From positions 62,001-126,000 of the forward strand of contig NZ_CAJHCQ010000004.1 in the NCBI RefSeq assembly GCF_904848665.1: a stretch of DNA of 64,000 nucleotides, given 5' to 3'. The notes beneath the pieces are model-generated. The model had not been told where the DNA came from and searched no databases. It worked only from the letters and a program-made list of their open reading frames with translations. A program made the translations under genes and the position numbers. Source of the DNA: Paraburkholderia hiiakae. GTDB lineage: Bacteria; Pseudomonadota; Gammaproteobacteria; Burkholderiales; Burkholderiaceae. Shown piece after piece: positions 1-8,788 of this stretch. Every line of letters starts with the position of its first letter. Within the stretch, counting starts at the first letter, position 1.

Positions 1-1139
1 TGCTCGAACGCTTTGGCGCTAGGCGCTGGATCGCGCGCATCATGTTCACGTGGGGCATCATTGCGGGGGCCATGGCGTTCATTCCAGACATCGCCCGCAT
101 CACCGGCATGTCGAACGCGCATGTTTTCTACGGACTGCGTATCTTGCTGGGCATCGCAGAGGCGGGCTTCTTCCCAGGCATCATCTTCCTGCTTACGCTC
201 TGGTTTCCTGCCAAATATCGCGCGCGCGTGGTGGGCTATTTCATGGCGGCCATTCCCTTGTCGACGGTCATTGGCGGCCCGGTATCCGGCTCGCTGCTTT
301 CGCTAGACGGAAGAGGGGGTCTCGCAGGCTGGCAGTGGGTCTACCTGATCGAGGCGATACCCGCGCTCGTGCTCTCTGTAGCGGTGTTGCTCTATCTGAC
401 CGACAAGCCCGCCGACGCCAGCTGGCTCGCCGACGACGAGCGCCGCTGGCTCGTCGATCGCCAGGCGCAGGAGCGCCGTCACCGCGAGAAGGTGCGCACG
501 TTCAGTGTGCTGGAGGCGCTGATCAACCCGCGCGTGCTGGCCGTGGCATTGATCTATTTCGGTGCGAACGCAACCAATTACGGCCTGAGCTTTTTCCTGC
601 CGCAGATCGTCAAGGCATTTGGGCTCACGAATTTGCAGACTGGCTTTGTCACTGCGCTGCCGTACGCGGTCGGCGTCGTTTCGATGGTGCTATGGGCCCG
701 GCGTTCCGACCGCCGTCTCGAGCGCAAGCGTCATGTGGCGTTTGCGCTGGCCGTCGCTGCGGCCGGTATTGCGGCTGCGGCCGGACTCGATAATCCGGTG
801 CTCAAGATGCTGGCGCTCTCCATTGCGGGCTTCGGTATTTTCGGTTGCCTGCCGGTGATCTGGACACTGCCGGCCGCGTTCCTTTCTGGCGCGGCGGCCG
901 CCGGCGGCATTGCCGCCGTCAATTCGCTCGGTAATCTCGCGGGCTTTTTCGGCCCCTATGCGATGGGCTGGATCAAGGACAGCACGGGCGGCTTCGGCGC
1001 GGGCCTGCTATGTCTCGCGGGAGCCGGTCTCGTGGGCGCGGGCGCCGCGCTCGTCCTCCATCACAACCCGGCGCTCGAAACGCTCGACGAATCGGCGCAC
1101 AGCGAAACGCCTGGGGAGGGCGGTGTGGTGAGGCCTTGA
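1..1139 (+). CDS. MFS transporter, ACS-type (5' end outside window)
   Basis: The reading frame is open from base 3, so the true start lies upstream; 378 residues are visible. It is a major facilitator carrier of the anion:cation symporter type, which usually imports organic acids. The visible part starts in the cytoplasmic loop after TM2 (ERFGARRW) and runs through hydrophobic segments to a short hydrophilic C-terminus (residues DESAHSETPGEGG). The segment LGIAEAGFFPG followed by WFPAKYRARVVG is typical of ACS members related to phthalate, tartrate and hydroxyphenylacetate carriers. The substrate cannot be read from the sequence. It converges on the CelD-like gene 24 bp downstream, and no terminator is obvious between them. 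Confidence 0.9.
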   Translation, partial: LERFGARRWIARIMFTWGIIAGAMAFIPDIARITGMSNAHVFYGLRILLGIAEAGFFPGIIFLLTLWFPAKYRARVVGYFMAAIPLSTVIGGPVSGSLLSLDGRGGLAGWQWVYLIEAIPALVLSVAVLLYLTDKPADASWLADDERRWLVDRQAQERRHREKVRTFSVLEALINPRVLAVALIYFGANATNYGLSFFLPQIVKAFGLTNLQTGFVTALPYAVGVVSMVLWARRSDRRLERKRHVAFALAVAAAGIAAAAGLDNPVLKMLALSIAGFGIFGCLPVIWTLPAAFLSGAAAAGGIAAVNSLGNLAGFFGPYAMGWIKDSTGGFGAGLLCLAGAGLVGAGAALVLHHNPALETLDESAHSETPGEGGVVRP

Positions 1140-1163
1140 GCGGTGCATATGCACGCTATTCGC

Positions 1164-2333
1164 TCATTTCAAGCGCGCCATAACAAGCGTCGCGAATTTC
1201 CGATAGACGCGCTTGACCTGCGCCCATGACAGCGCCAACTCGATGAGCCGTCCGCGCGCATTGAGCACGACGATGCGCGATTCGTGCCTTGTTTCGCGAT
1301 CTGCCCAACGCACCTTGTAGTCGCCGTGCAGCGGCCGAAAGTCGAAATCGCGGCTATGCGCGTGGGCCCACTGCGCGATGTATTCGATCAGCAGGTTCCC
1401 CACTGAAAACACGCCGAACGCCTCGTCATAGGTGGTGATCAAATACTCGACGCTGCGCGTGCCGACGAGATTGACCGAAGCCGCCACCGGCTGCCCGTTG
1501 ACCTGAACATAAGCGACGAGTGGCAGGCTGGTCAGCTCGGTGTTCTTTGCAAGGCCGACGAAGAAGTCGCGTACGCAGTCGTCCATTAAATAGGGCGAAT
1601 CGATTCCGCGCTTGAGCGCCCATTGGCGTTTGTTTGCGAATAGCCACCGCAATACGCGCTCGGTGTCCTCGGCGCTGTCACACCACCCAAAACTGACGTC
1701 GCCTTCGCGCCGCAAACGCTTCGCGCTCGAGCGCAGCGCGGCGCGCAGCGTCGAGTGCCGCGTTGCGAGGAAGTCGGTCCATGTGGGCACGGCACGCAGG
1801 TTGATCGAATAGCCGGGCATCACGCGCCAGCGCGGCGGCAGCGCGCGCTGCACCCATGACTGTGGCGCGGCGTCGAGCGCGCGTTGCAGCGTGCTGCCGT
1901 TTTCCAGCATCGGAATGTGGAGCACGTCGGCGTGTATCCGCAAGACCGCCTGGACCGCCGCATCGTAAAGTTCCGCGCGTCGGGTGTCGGCGATCAACGG
2001 GCCGCCGTATTCCTCGCCGCATCCGCAGCCCAGCGTGTGGGCAGCTCGCCACGCGCCATTGCGCGTGATTGCAACGGGCCATAGCGCCAGAAGGTCACCC
2101 GCGTCGTGCACCGTCGCGACTTCGACCTTCGCGCCGCTCTTCAGCGCTACCGCGACTGCAGCCTCGCAGTAGGCAAAGCTGATGAAAGGCGACCAGGCGT
2201 CGGCTCCAGATAAAAGCGCTTGCCATTGCGGCTCGAACGCACGAAACGCATCGACGGTCTCGCACGTGCGCAACGCGTACCGCAAGGATGCGGCCGGCGA
2301 CGACTCGTATATCGCCACGACGGAGGTCGGCAC
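1164..2333 (-). CDS. CelD/FemAB-like GNAT acetyltransferase
   Basis: A 389-residue protein of the CelD/BcsL family (Acetyltransf_6 fold), cytoplasmic, without signal peptide. Members are thought to transfer acyl groups during cell-surface polysaccharide metabolism. The C-terminal half carries the family pattern: a GQPVAASVNL strand, then a DFRPLHGDYK segment followed by VRWADRETRHESRIVVL. The start is a GTG preceded by GAGGAG with 6 bp spacing, which fixes it better than any internal ATG. It lies 35 bp downstream of a methyltransferase gene on the same strand and is probably co-transcribed. The acceptor substrate is unknown. Confidence 0.8.
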   Translation of the reverse strand: MPTSVVAIYESSPAASLRYALRTCETVDAFRAFEPQWQALLSGADAWSPFISFAYCEAAVAVALKSGAKVEVATVHDAGDLLALWPVAITRNGAWRAAHTLGCGCGEEYGGPLIADTRRAELYDAAVQAVLRIHADVLHIPMLENGSTLQRALDAAPQSWVQRALPPRWRVMPGYSINLRAVPTWTDFLATRHSTLRAALRSSAKRLRREGDVSFGWCDSAEDTERVLRWLFANKRQWALKRGIDSPYLMDDCVRDFFVGLAKNTELTSLPLVAYVQVNGQPVAASVNLVGTRSVEYLITTYDEAFGVFSVGNLLIEYIAQWAHAHSRDFDFRPLHGDYKVRWADRETRHESRIVVLNARGRLIELALSWAQVKRVYRKFATLVMARLK

Positions 2334-2368
2334 TTGCGTCTCCTCAATGAATTCGTGGTGCTGATGAT

Positions 2369-3256
2369 TCAGCCTTCAAGGGAAGTGCTGAGCCGGTCTT
2401 TAGTCGTAATGCGGCGGTTGCGGTCCGCGAATGTGTCAGGGCGCGCGCCGCGCACGCTTTGCCAGACGACGACGTTCTCGTGGTCCTCGGGTCCAAAGCC
2501 GACTTCGTCGTGATCGTACGGAAATACGCCAGCGAACCAGCGTTGCAACTGTTGGGATCCGTCGAAGACTTCACTACACACAGGGTTGTCGTAGACGATG
2601 AAGAGATGCTGGATGGTGCCGCTCGAGAGGCCCGCTTCGAGTTTCTCCAGCAATGACGTCATCAACTCGGGACCGAATGGATTGAACAGAAAGACAACTA
2701 CATTGCCCGACGGCACCTTCAAATCGGCGACATTCGCGTGCAATGCGCGAATGGGCGGCCGTTGTGGAAAGTGCCGTGCCATAACGACCGCGTTCGCGTT
2801 CGCCGTCCTCACCAGGTCCGCGCTGATGTCGTAGCCCAGCGCCAAAGAGAACGGATACTCGGAGGCGACGATCATCGGGCGGCCTTTACCGCAACCGATG
2901 TCCATGAACGTATAGCCGGTAATATCGCCCAGGGTGTCGAGCGCGCGGCGGATGATGGTCGGCTGCGAGCCCATATAAGGCCTTAGCTGCCCGGCGAGGC
3001 GGGCGTCGCGCTGCAGCGCGTGGGAATCGACCAGGCCGCTCGTGTCGGTGCCGTACTGGAGGTCGATGGGATGGCGCCGCAGGCAGCCAGAATACACCGC
3101 GCGCAATACCGGTACGCGAATGCAGACGCGGCGTATTGGCGGAATGAACATCGCTCGCTGTACGCTGTCGGGCAACCGGGCCACCGCATTCAACAGCGGT
3201 TGCTTCAGTGCGCGTCCGAGCGCGAATCGGGGGCCGCCGTGTGTCGTTGTTCGCAT
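2369..3256 (-). CDS. class I SAM-dependent methyltransferase
   Basis: A 295-residue protein with a Rossmann-type methyltransferase core. Motif I is FMDIGCGKG at residues 117-125, followed by an acidic strand end (LGYDIS) and a motif IV-like stretch VVVFLFNPFGPE. The 110-residue N-terminal extension has no recognisable domain. It is the first gene of a two-gene unit with the CelD-like acetyltransferase, so the pair may modify one surface molecule; this is inference from proximity. Its substrate is not readable. Confidence 0.82.
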   Translation of the reverse strand: MRTTTHGGPRFALGRALKQPLLNAVARLPDSVQRAMFIPPIRRVCIRVPVLRAVYSGCLRRHPIDLQYGTDTSGLVDSHALQRDARLAGQLRPYMGSQPTIIRRALDTLGDITGYTFMDIGCGKGRPMIVASEYPFSLALGYDISADLVRTANANAVVMARHFPQRPPIRALHANVADLKVPSGNVVVFLFNPFGPELMTSLLEKLEAGLSSGTIQHLFIVYDNPVCSEVFDGSQQLQRWFAGVFPYDHDEVGFGPEDHENVVVWQSVRGARPDTFADRNRRITTKDRLSTSLEG

Positions 3257-3655
3257 GGATTTACGCGCGGTGAACCATTCTGGAATGGGGTTGCCGATCC
3301 GTCATCATCGCGCGGCGCGACGTTAAGCCGCCGCCATTCATCGGTTGTATTTCGACAAGAGGCGCGAATCCGTGGCTTACTGGCGAGTGGAGTGTCATAT
3401 GGCCGGCGTAGTGTTGTGAGTGAATGGAGAGCCAGATCGCCCTGGGTGGCACGCCCTGGTTCGCACTGCCGGGCGAAAGCGCTTTCATGGCGACTGCCCT
3501 CCATACTCTCCCTGATGTTTCCGCCGTTTTTTCCGTGCCTTAATGAGCGTTCTCGTGGGGTTCAGCGCGAGTGATGCACACGCTTCGCAAGGTATCGGTG
3601 CAGGTGAGTCTCCAGGCTTTTGTCTGCGCAATACTCAACCGGAAGAGGCGAGACG
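3257..3655. other. 399-bp intergenic region
   Basis: The stretch lies between the divergent methyltransferase gene and the small hypothetical gene at 3656. No open frame here looks like protein, and no terminator-quality hairpin, repeat or RNA gene is visible. It presumably holds the promoters of both neighbours, but I find no convincing -35/-10 pair. Confidence 0.5.
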
Positions 3656-3940
3656 ATGAATGCGCGAATGGACACCGAAGCACGGCGCAAGCGGTACGCA
3701 ATGCACCGCCTTGGCCTGGCAATGAAGCGGCTGATGAATGCCGAAGCGACAGCCGAGAAAATGATGGCGACGCGCTGGGTGAATGCCTGGAGCGCTTCCG
3801 TTGGCGAGCGATGGTTCGCGGCAAGCCCCTATGGCAGGCTCAGTCATGCGGCATTAATGCGTGCCCCATTAAAGGGCGCGAAAGGCGCACGTAGTGAGCA
3901 AAAATCTGGGCCAAAATCGGGACCGCAATCGTCAATATGA
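3656..3940 (+). CDS. hypothetical basic protein
   Basis: A 94-residue protein, rich in Arg, Ala and Met at its N-terminus and Lys/Ser-rich at its C-terminus. I recognise no domain. The ATG at 3656 was chosen because GGAAGAGG lies 8-15 bases upstream; an in-frame start 36 bases earlier has no ribosome site. The N-terminal two thirds could form two amphipathic helices. Its stop overlaps a tiny ATG frame (MKQNAYLIDQ), and the next hypothetical gene follows within 20 bp. Function unknown; it may be lineage-specific. Confidence 0.5.
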   Translation: MNARMDTEARRKRYAMHRLGLAMKRLMNAEATAEKMMATRWVNAWSASVGERWFAASPYGRLSHAALMRAPLKGAKGARSEQKSGPKSGPQSSI

Positions 3941-3958
3941 AACAAAACGCATATTTAA

Positions 3959-4243
3959 TTGACCAATAGGGGCGCGAAACGATATTGTCATAATTTAGAC
4001 ATTTCCGCGCTTACCTTGGCTCTTGCAGAATACGAAACCACCCATCCCTTGAATATCGAACTGGATGGCGTGAACTACGCGGGCGCGTACCGCGTGATGG
4101 CCGGAAGCGTTATCGTCTACTTCGAAAACGAAATCAAATCCGCACAGTACGGAACGAATCGCCCTGAGATCATCGCCCGCTGGGTGTTGACTGACCTCTG
4201 CCGTAAAACCGATCCCCGCAGGCGTAAGGCGGCCAGGCGTTGA
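3959..4243 (+). CDS. hypothetical protein, start uncertain
   Basis: The frame encodes up to 94 residues with a protein-like core: DISALTLALAEYE, then IELDGVNYAGAYRV, a hydrophobic strand MAGSVIVYFENEI and a basic tail. It looks like a small alpha/beta protein, but I do not recognise the family. The frame has no ATG before residue 46. The TTG at 3959 has no ribosome site and lies inside AT-rich DNA that resembles a promoter (TTGACC, 18 bp, TATTGT). A real start further in, or a decayed start, is therefore possible. Confidence 0.45.
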   Translation: MTNRGAKRYCHNLDISALTLALAEYETTHPLNIELDGVNYAGAYRVMAGSVIVYFENEIKSAQYGTNRPEIIARWVLTDLCRKTDPRRRKAARR

Positions 4244-4285
4244 TGCGTGCATGTGCGTGGCATCGGCATGTGACCACGCAAGCAT

Positions 4286-4483
4286 TCAGTGCGCGTTCTT
4301 GCGCATGTTGCGAAGGTCCTCCCGCACGCGCCGCGAGACGAGCACGGTCAGATAATCCATGACGCGTGCGCCGTCACTGAACGCCGCCCACGTTTGCTCA
4401 TACATCTTCGCGACGATCTCCAGCGGCGTTTGTGTTTCGTTCGCGATCGCCTTCACCACCTCTTCGGCAGCGGGATGTTTCAT
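4286..4483 (-). CDS. DUF3562 family protein
   Basis: A 65-residue acidic-to-basic helical protein with the pattern of the DUF3562 family common in Burkholderiales: KAIANETQTPLEIVAKMYE, then SDGARVMDYLTVLVSRRVRE. The sequence allows a longer upstream frame, but the ATG at 4483 is preceded by GGGAGG at good spacing and matches the family length. Function is unknown; the Arg-rich C-terminal helix suggests a nucleic-acid or protein partner. It lies 59 bp downstream of the pstS-like gene on the same strand. Confidence 0.75.
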   Translation of the reverse strand: MKHPAAEEVVKAIANETQTPLEIVAKMYEQTWAAFSDGARVMDYLTVLVSRRVREDLRNMRKNAH

Positions 4484-4542
4484 CAACGCCTCCCTGGCGC
4501 ATCGGCGCCTGGCGTGAGAACACTCGTGAACTGACGTGGAAG

Positions 4543-5580
4543 CTATTGCACGGCAACCGCTTTGTTTGCGACTTCGTCGTTTTTGTCGCCGTGCCATTGC
4601 GCGCGGATTTTCGTCACGACTATGGCAGGCAGCGGAATATAGTCCAGTGCCTGAGTCGTCGGCTCGCCATGCGTCAACGCCCAATCGAAGAACTTCAGCG
4701 TTTCGGCGCTACGGGGCGAGTGGTCCGGCGCGGCCTGCAACAGCACGTAGGTCGCGCCCATCACGGGCCACGCGTCCTTTCCTGGCTGATTGGTCAGCAC
4801 CTGAAAGAGCGAGCTCGACCAGTCCGCATTCGCGGCAGCTGCGCTGAATGTCTGGATGCCCGGCTCAACGACCGCGCCCGCCGCGTTGGTCATGGCCGTG
4901 TAGGTCAGATGATTCTGCTTCGTGAAGTCCCAGGCGATATAGCCAATCGCCCCGGGCAGATAGCCCACGAACGTGGCGACGCCTTCATTGCCCTTACCGC
5001 CAATCCCCAAGGGCCAGTGAACACTGGTGCCTTCACCGACCTTGCGTTTCCATTCGGGGCTCACCTGCGAGAGATAGTGAGTCCAGATCAGCGTCGTGCC
5101 CGAACCATCCAGACGCCGCACGACAGCGATCGGCGTGTTGGGCATCTTGATCTTCGGATTGAGCTGCGCGATCGCCGGGTCGTCCCAATACAGGATCTTG
5201 CCGAGAAAGATCTGGCCCAGCACCTCGCCGGTCAGCATCAACTGCCCGGCCTTGATGCCCGGGAGATTCACGACGGGAACCACGCCGCCGATCGCGGTGG
5301 GAAACTGTCGCAATCCTTCCTTGCTCAATTGCTCGCTCGTGAGCGGGGCGTCGGAACCGGCGAAGTCGACCGTGTGCGCGACGATCGCCTTGAGTCCGTC
5401 TGTCGAGCCGGTGCTGCGATAGACCACCTTGCCGCCCCCGGACTTCTGGTAGTCCGTGGCCCAGTGGGTGTAGAGGGGAGCGGCGAGCGTGCTGCCGCAG
5501 CCAGTCACATCTTGCGCGCGGCACGTCAGCGCGCAAACACCGCAAATGAGCGCGGTAATCAGCGGGCGCAATGGTCTCAC
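4543..5580 (-). CDS. pstS: PstS-type phosphate-binding periplasmic protein
   Basis: A 345-residue substrate-binding protein of the high-affinity phosphate ABC importer family, with a signal peptide (about residues 1-22, cleaved after CRA). Known phosphate contacts are present: the N-terminal GCGSTLAAPLY loop, STGS, the DFAGSDAPL aspartate and the RRLDGSGTT loop. No pstCAB or phoU lies nearby, so this is an orphan or second PstS that must use a permease encoded elsewhere. A Pho-box-like element lies upstream at 5647-5664, supporting PhoB control. The DUF3562 gene follows. Confidence 0.88.
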   Translation of the reverse strand: MRPLRPLITALICGVCALTCRAQDVTGCGSTLAAPLYTHWATDYQKSGGGKVVYRSTGSTDGLKAIVAHTVDFAGSDAPLTSEQLSKEGLRQFPTAIGGVVPVVNLPGIKAGQLMLTGEVLGQIFLGKILYWDDPAIAQLNPKIKMPNTPIAVVRRLDGSGTTLIWTHYLSQVSPEWKRKVGEGTSVHWPLGIGGKGNEGVATFVGYLPGAIGYIAWDFTKQNHLTYTAMTNAAGAVVEPGIQTFSAAAANADWSSSLFQVLTNQPGKDAWPVMGATYVLLQAAPDHSPRSAETLKFFDWALTHGEPTTQALDYIPLPAIVVTKIRAQWHGDKNDEVANKAVAVQ

Positions 5581-5924
5581 GAGCCTCTCCCGTTATTCAT
5601 GTTCTGCGGGGCGTCGCGGAAGTCTAATGGGGTCCGCGCAGAGTCAATTACAGTATGGTGACAAGCAGGATTCAAATTGAATCCTCCTATCGTGCTGCGG
5701 TTTTTCGATGAAGCGTTGCGTGTGCGCTCAAACAGATGATGAGGATAACAAACTAAGTGACTTCAACCGAAACAGGCTGAAATGATCGAATTCAGCAGAG
5801 GAAATCGCGTGCGCGAAGCCGCGACGCTGCAACAAATCTTTCACAAAATTTCGCTACGGTAAGCGGGATTGACCCCGAGTTCGTCTTGACAAAACGCTTG
5901 TAATTCCTTTCGGAGACGCTACAG
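5581..5924. other. 344-bp divergent intergenic region (pstS-like / propeller gene)
   Basis: The region holds the start regions of both divergent genes. A Pho-box-like element on the minus strand is annotated separately. On the plus strand there is a TTGACA at 5886, but no good -10 at the right distance, and a CGGAG ribosome site just before the ATG at 5925. No small gene is supported. Confidence 0.5.
5647..5664 (-). promoter_or_regulatory. putative Pho box upstream of pstS-like gene
   Basis: Read on the minus strand the site is TTGTCAC-CATA-CTGTAAT. That is two 7-bp direct repeats separated by 4 bp, the layout of PhoB boxes (consensus close to CTGTCAT-n4-CTGTMAY). It lies about 67 bp upstream of the pstS-like start. 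The -10 position is not well defined. The gene it precedes makes the assignment plausible. Confidence 0.6.
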
Positions 5925-7628
5925 ATGGCCATCCATACCCTTCGCTCAACATTGTACGGCGCTTGTTTTGCCGCACGTCGTTCACGTCTTGCAATTGCCG
6001 CTGCTTTGGTCTGTGCCAGTACAGGTGCAGCCACAGCCGCGCAAAATGCGGACGCTTTTTTTGGTGGTTCGGGCCTGCTCGTCGTGAGCCGCAGTGTGTA
6101 CGACAATATGTCGAGCAACGTCACCGCCGGTATGGCGCTGCCGCCCAATTGCAATAGCGCGCAGGCGAGCTGCCCCACGGGCGGTGCGCCCACTGACGGC
6201 ACCTATCCGGCGGTCTGGAACAACGTGCTTTACGATCCGAGCTTCGGCATCACTTCGCGCATTTTCCTCGACACCATCACGCCGGGAGGCCAGGTTGTCC
6301 ACACGCTGGAAGTGCCCAACAGTCTGCATGCGGGCCATGATCACGACCAGCTCGTGACAAGCTTCAGCTCCAAGTCCGAACTCGGGCTCAACCTCTCGAG
6401 CGACGGCCGTTACCTGACTTTCATGGGCTACGTTGCGCCGGTCAACACGATCGACGTATCGAACTCGAATACGCCTGGTGCGATCGATCCGACGAATCCG
6501 GACGGTCAGGCGTTCTATCGCGCAGTGGCGCGGGTCGATGCCGAAGGGCACTTTTCCTTCACGGAGACCAATGCGTACAGCGGCAACAATGGCCGCAGCG
6601 CGCTGCTCAACAACGGCAACGGTAACGGTGAGGGCAACGGCTTTTACTTCACAGTGGGCAACGCGGGCAACGGCTCGAATCCGCAGCCGGCAGGCGTGAT
6701 TCTTGGCGCGGGCGCGCAATTCATCGAAGCGACGCACCAGCACGAAGCGCAGCAAACGCCTGGCACGCCCACGCCGCTCGCGAGTTTTTCGGTCACGGAA
6801 CTCGGCGCGAAGGCCGACAAGGTTGGCAAGGATGACAACTACCGCGGGCTTACCGTCTTCAACAACGTGGTGTACTTCACGAAGGGCAGCGGTAGCAACG
6901 GCGTGAACACGGTGTATTTCGTCGACACAACGGGCAAGGCGTGTCCCTCGGGCGGCGTAGGCGTGCCGGTGGCGGGCGCGAAACTGCCGGCCAACCCGCT
7001 TGCGTACGACGCTTCCACGTTGACGACCAGCGGCTTGCCGAGCAACGTATGCGTGCTCGCGGGTTTCCCGGCCACGCCGAACAAAACTGCGACGACGCTT
7101 TCGTACCCCTTCGGGCTGTGGTTCGCCGACGCGAATACGCTTTATGTCGCCGACGAGGGCGATGGCTATTCGGGTGGCACGGACCTGTACACGCACGCGG
7201 CCCAGCAGACCAGCGCGGGCCTGCAAAAGTGGGTGTACAACGCGGGGACGAAGTCGTGGAAGCTCGCTTACACCCTTCAGAATGGCCTGAATCTTGGTAC
7301 TTCGTACACCGTAGCAGGTTATCCGCTCGGCACGAACAGCGCGACCAACTTGCCGTGGTCGCCCGCCACGGACGGCCTGCGTAACATCACGGGTCACGTC
7401 GAGCAGGATGGCACGGTCACGATCTGGGCGATCACCTCGACGGTGAGCGGCAACGGCGACCAGGGCGCGGACCCGAATCGCCTCGTCGCCGTGCGCGACG
7501 TGCTGCGCAACAGCACGGCTTCGGGTGCTGCGAACGAGCGCTTTGTGACGCTGCGCAACGCCGGCTTCGGCGAAGTGCTGCGTGGCGTGTCGCTTGCGCC
7601 GGGAGGCCAGTTCGGCAAGTGGTTCTGA
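5925..7628 (+). CDS. secreted beta-propeller-like protein of unknown function
   Basis: A 567-residue exported protein with a long signal peptide (basic start, hydrophobic core, cleavage near TAAQNA at about residue 40). The rest is strand-rich and contains recurring blocks such as LTVFNNVVYFTKG, LWFADANTLYVADEG and VTIWAIT, as in beta-propellers. A Gly/Asn-rich low-complexity loop sits at about residues 221-242. A few Cys pairs (such as CNSAQASC) suggest disulfides. I do not recognise a catalytic motif or a named family. It is monocistronic: its own ribosome site and a strong terminator follow. It may bind or degrade a periplasmic or external ligand, but this is not shown. Confidence 0.75.
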   Translation: MAIHTLRSTLYGACFAARRSRLAIAAALVCASTGAATAAQNADAFFGGSGLLVVSRSVYDNMSSNVTAGMALPPNCNSAQASCPTGGAPTDGTYPAVWNNVLYDPSFGITSRIFLDTITPGGQVVHTLEVPNSLHAGHDHDQLVTSFSSKSELGLNLSSDGRYLTFMGYVAPVNTIDVSNSNTPGAIDPTNPDGQAFYRAVARVDAEGHFSFTETNAYSGNNGRSALLNNGNGNGEGNGFYFTVGNAGNGSNPQPAGVILGAGAQFIEATHQHEAQQTPGTPTPLASFSVTELGAKADKVGKDDNYRGLTVFNNVVYFTKGSGSNGVNTVYFVDTTGKACPSGGVGVPVAGAKLPANPLAYDASTLTTSGLPSNVCVLAGFPATPNKTATTLSYPFGLWFADANTLYVADEGDGYSGGTDLYTHAAQQTSAGLQKWVYNAGTKSWKLAYTLQNGLNLGTSYTVAGYPLGTNSATNLPWSPATDGLRNITGHVEQDGTVTIWAITSTVSGNGDQGADPNRLVAVRDVLRNSTASGAANERFVTLRNAGFGEVLRGVSLAPGGQFGKWF

Positions 7629-7648
7629 TCGCCGCGTAGTCATGCGGG

Positions 7649-7684
7649 AACGGCCGGTCGTGCGTAGCGCCCGGCCGTTTTTTT
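7649..7684 (+). terminator. rho-independent terminator after propeller gene
   Basis: A 9-bp perfect stem, AACGGCCGG with CCGGCCGTT, around a 13-base loop and running into seven T residues. It ends the 5925-7628 transcript. The A residues on the left are too few for it to work well for the converging gene. Confidence 0.85.
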
Positions 7685-7696
7685 GCGGTGTGCGTA

Positions 7697-8584
7697 CTAT
7701 TGGCTGTTGAATTTCGCAACGAGTGGGCCGAACACGTCCCGTAATGCGGTCGTGCCGAAACGCCGCTCGCTGCGGCTCGCTTCCACGTCGATGCGGCCGG
7801 TGTTGTGGACGTCGTAAAGATCGGTGATGAGCCGCGCGTGATTCTCGCTGAGTCCGGCCTTGAGAAGCATCGGTGTCCACGATTCGCGCGGCAGCGCATG
7901 AGGCGTGATCGTGCGACCGCTCGCTTCGCTGAGTGCCGCCGCGATGTCGTTCACGCTGACTCTCTGCGGTCCTTCAATGCTCACGATTCTCGGTGTGCCG
8001 GACTGCTGCGATTCGAGCAGCAACCCGGCGCTCGCCGCGCCGACGTCCTGTGCGGCAACCGAGGCAAAGCGGCGCTCCAAAGGCAGATGGAGGCTTGGCA
8101 GCGTACCGGTCGCGAGCGCCCCGGGAATGAATGCCGCCCAGTTCTGCATATGTTCCGCTGAGCGCAGCAAGGTGAGTTGCGTCGCCACGGGCTTCAGTCG
8201 CTTTTCCAGGTAGTGGTATAGCCGCGTAATGCCCGTATTCAACGGCAGTTCCGCACCATAGTCGGAAATGGCGAGCAAGGTGGCGGGCGGGTCTTCGCAC
8301 AGGGCGTTGGTGGCGACGTCGATCATCGTGCGCATGGTTGTTTCGGGATCCGTATCACCGGATGGAACGGGGCACAGCAACTGAACGGCGTGTGCGCCTT
8401 TGATCGCGGCCGCGACCGATTGCGGGTCGGTGAGATCGGCGAGCGCGATTTCGCAGCCCAGCTCCGCGAGGCTTTCGCCCTGACGAGCATGGCGCACTAC
8501 GGCGCGCACAGGCTTGCCCGCACGACGCAACGCGGCAGCGGTGACGCGCCCGGCCTTTCCCGATGCTCCAAAAATCACGAACAT
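7697..8584 (-). CDS. NmrA/YtfG-like NAD(P)-binding reductase
   Basis: A 295-residue single-domain Rossmann protein of the atypical SDR class. The N-terminus carries MFVIFGASGKAGRV, a dinucleotide-binding GxxGxxG-type loop, followed by the ALADLTD strand and SIEGPQRVSVNDIA near the C-terminus. This is the pattern of NmrA/quinone-oxidoreductase-2-type proteins that reduce small quinones or sense redox state. The ATG at 8584 has AGGAG at good spacing; the longer frame upstream is noise. It is transcribed away from an AraC regulator that probably controls it. Confidence 0.82.
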   Translation of the reverse strand: MFVIFGASGKAGRVTAAALRRAGKPVRAVVRHARQGESLAELGCEIALADLTDPQSVAAAIKGAHAVQLLCPVPSGDTDPETTMRTMIDVATNALCEDPPATLLAISDYGAELPLNTGITRLYHYLEKRLKPVATQLTLLRSAEHMQNWAAFIPGALATGTLPSLHLPLERRFASVAAQDVGAASAGLLLESQQSGTPRIVSIEGPQRVSVNDIAAALSEASGRTITPHALPRESWTPMLLKAGLSENHARLITDLYDVHNTGRIDVEASRSERRFGTTALRDVFGPLVAKFNSQ

Positions 8585-8788
8585 GATCGCTTTCTCCTGG
8601 TTTGCGTGGTCTGCGTCATCGTAGGCATGCGGACGTTGCGTGGCGCGCAGGAAAGGATGGTGTTGCGCAGAAACGGATGATTGAATACGTCCACCATGGC
8701 ACGGTGCGCGAGCGTCGCCGTATTCCAGTAAACTGGCCGCAAACATCGCACGATTTCCCGCACGGCTTTAGCGTCGAAAAGGAATGTC

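Noticed and set aside
5886..5891. TTGACA as the promoter of the propeller gene
   Set aside because: No acceptable -10 lies 16-19 bp downstream, and the ribosome site would fall within the promoter.
5982..7880. A 632-codon open frame on the minus strand opposite the propeller gene
   Set aside because: It is Arg/His/Val-rich, has no domain or ribosome site and mirrors the coding frame of a gene with a signal peptide and terminator. Long antisense frames are expected in DNA of this GC content.
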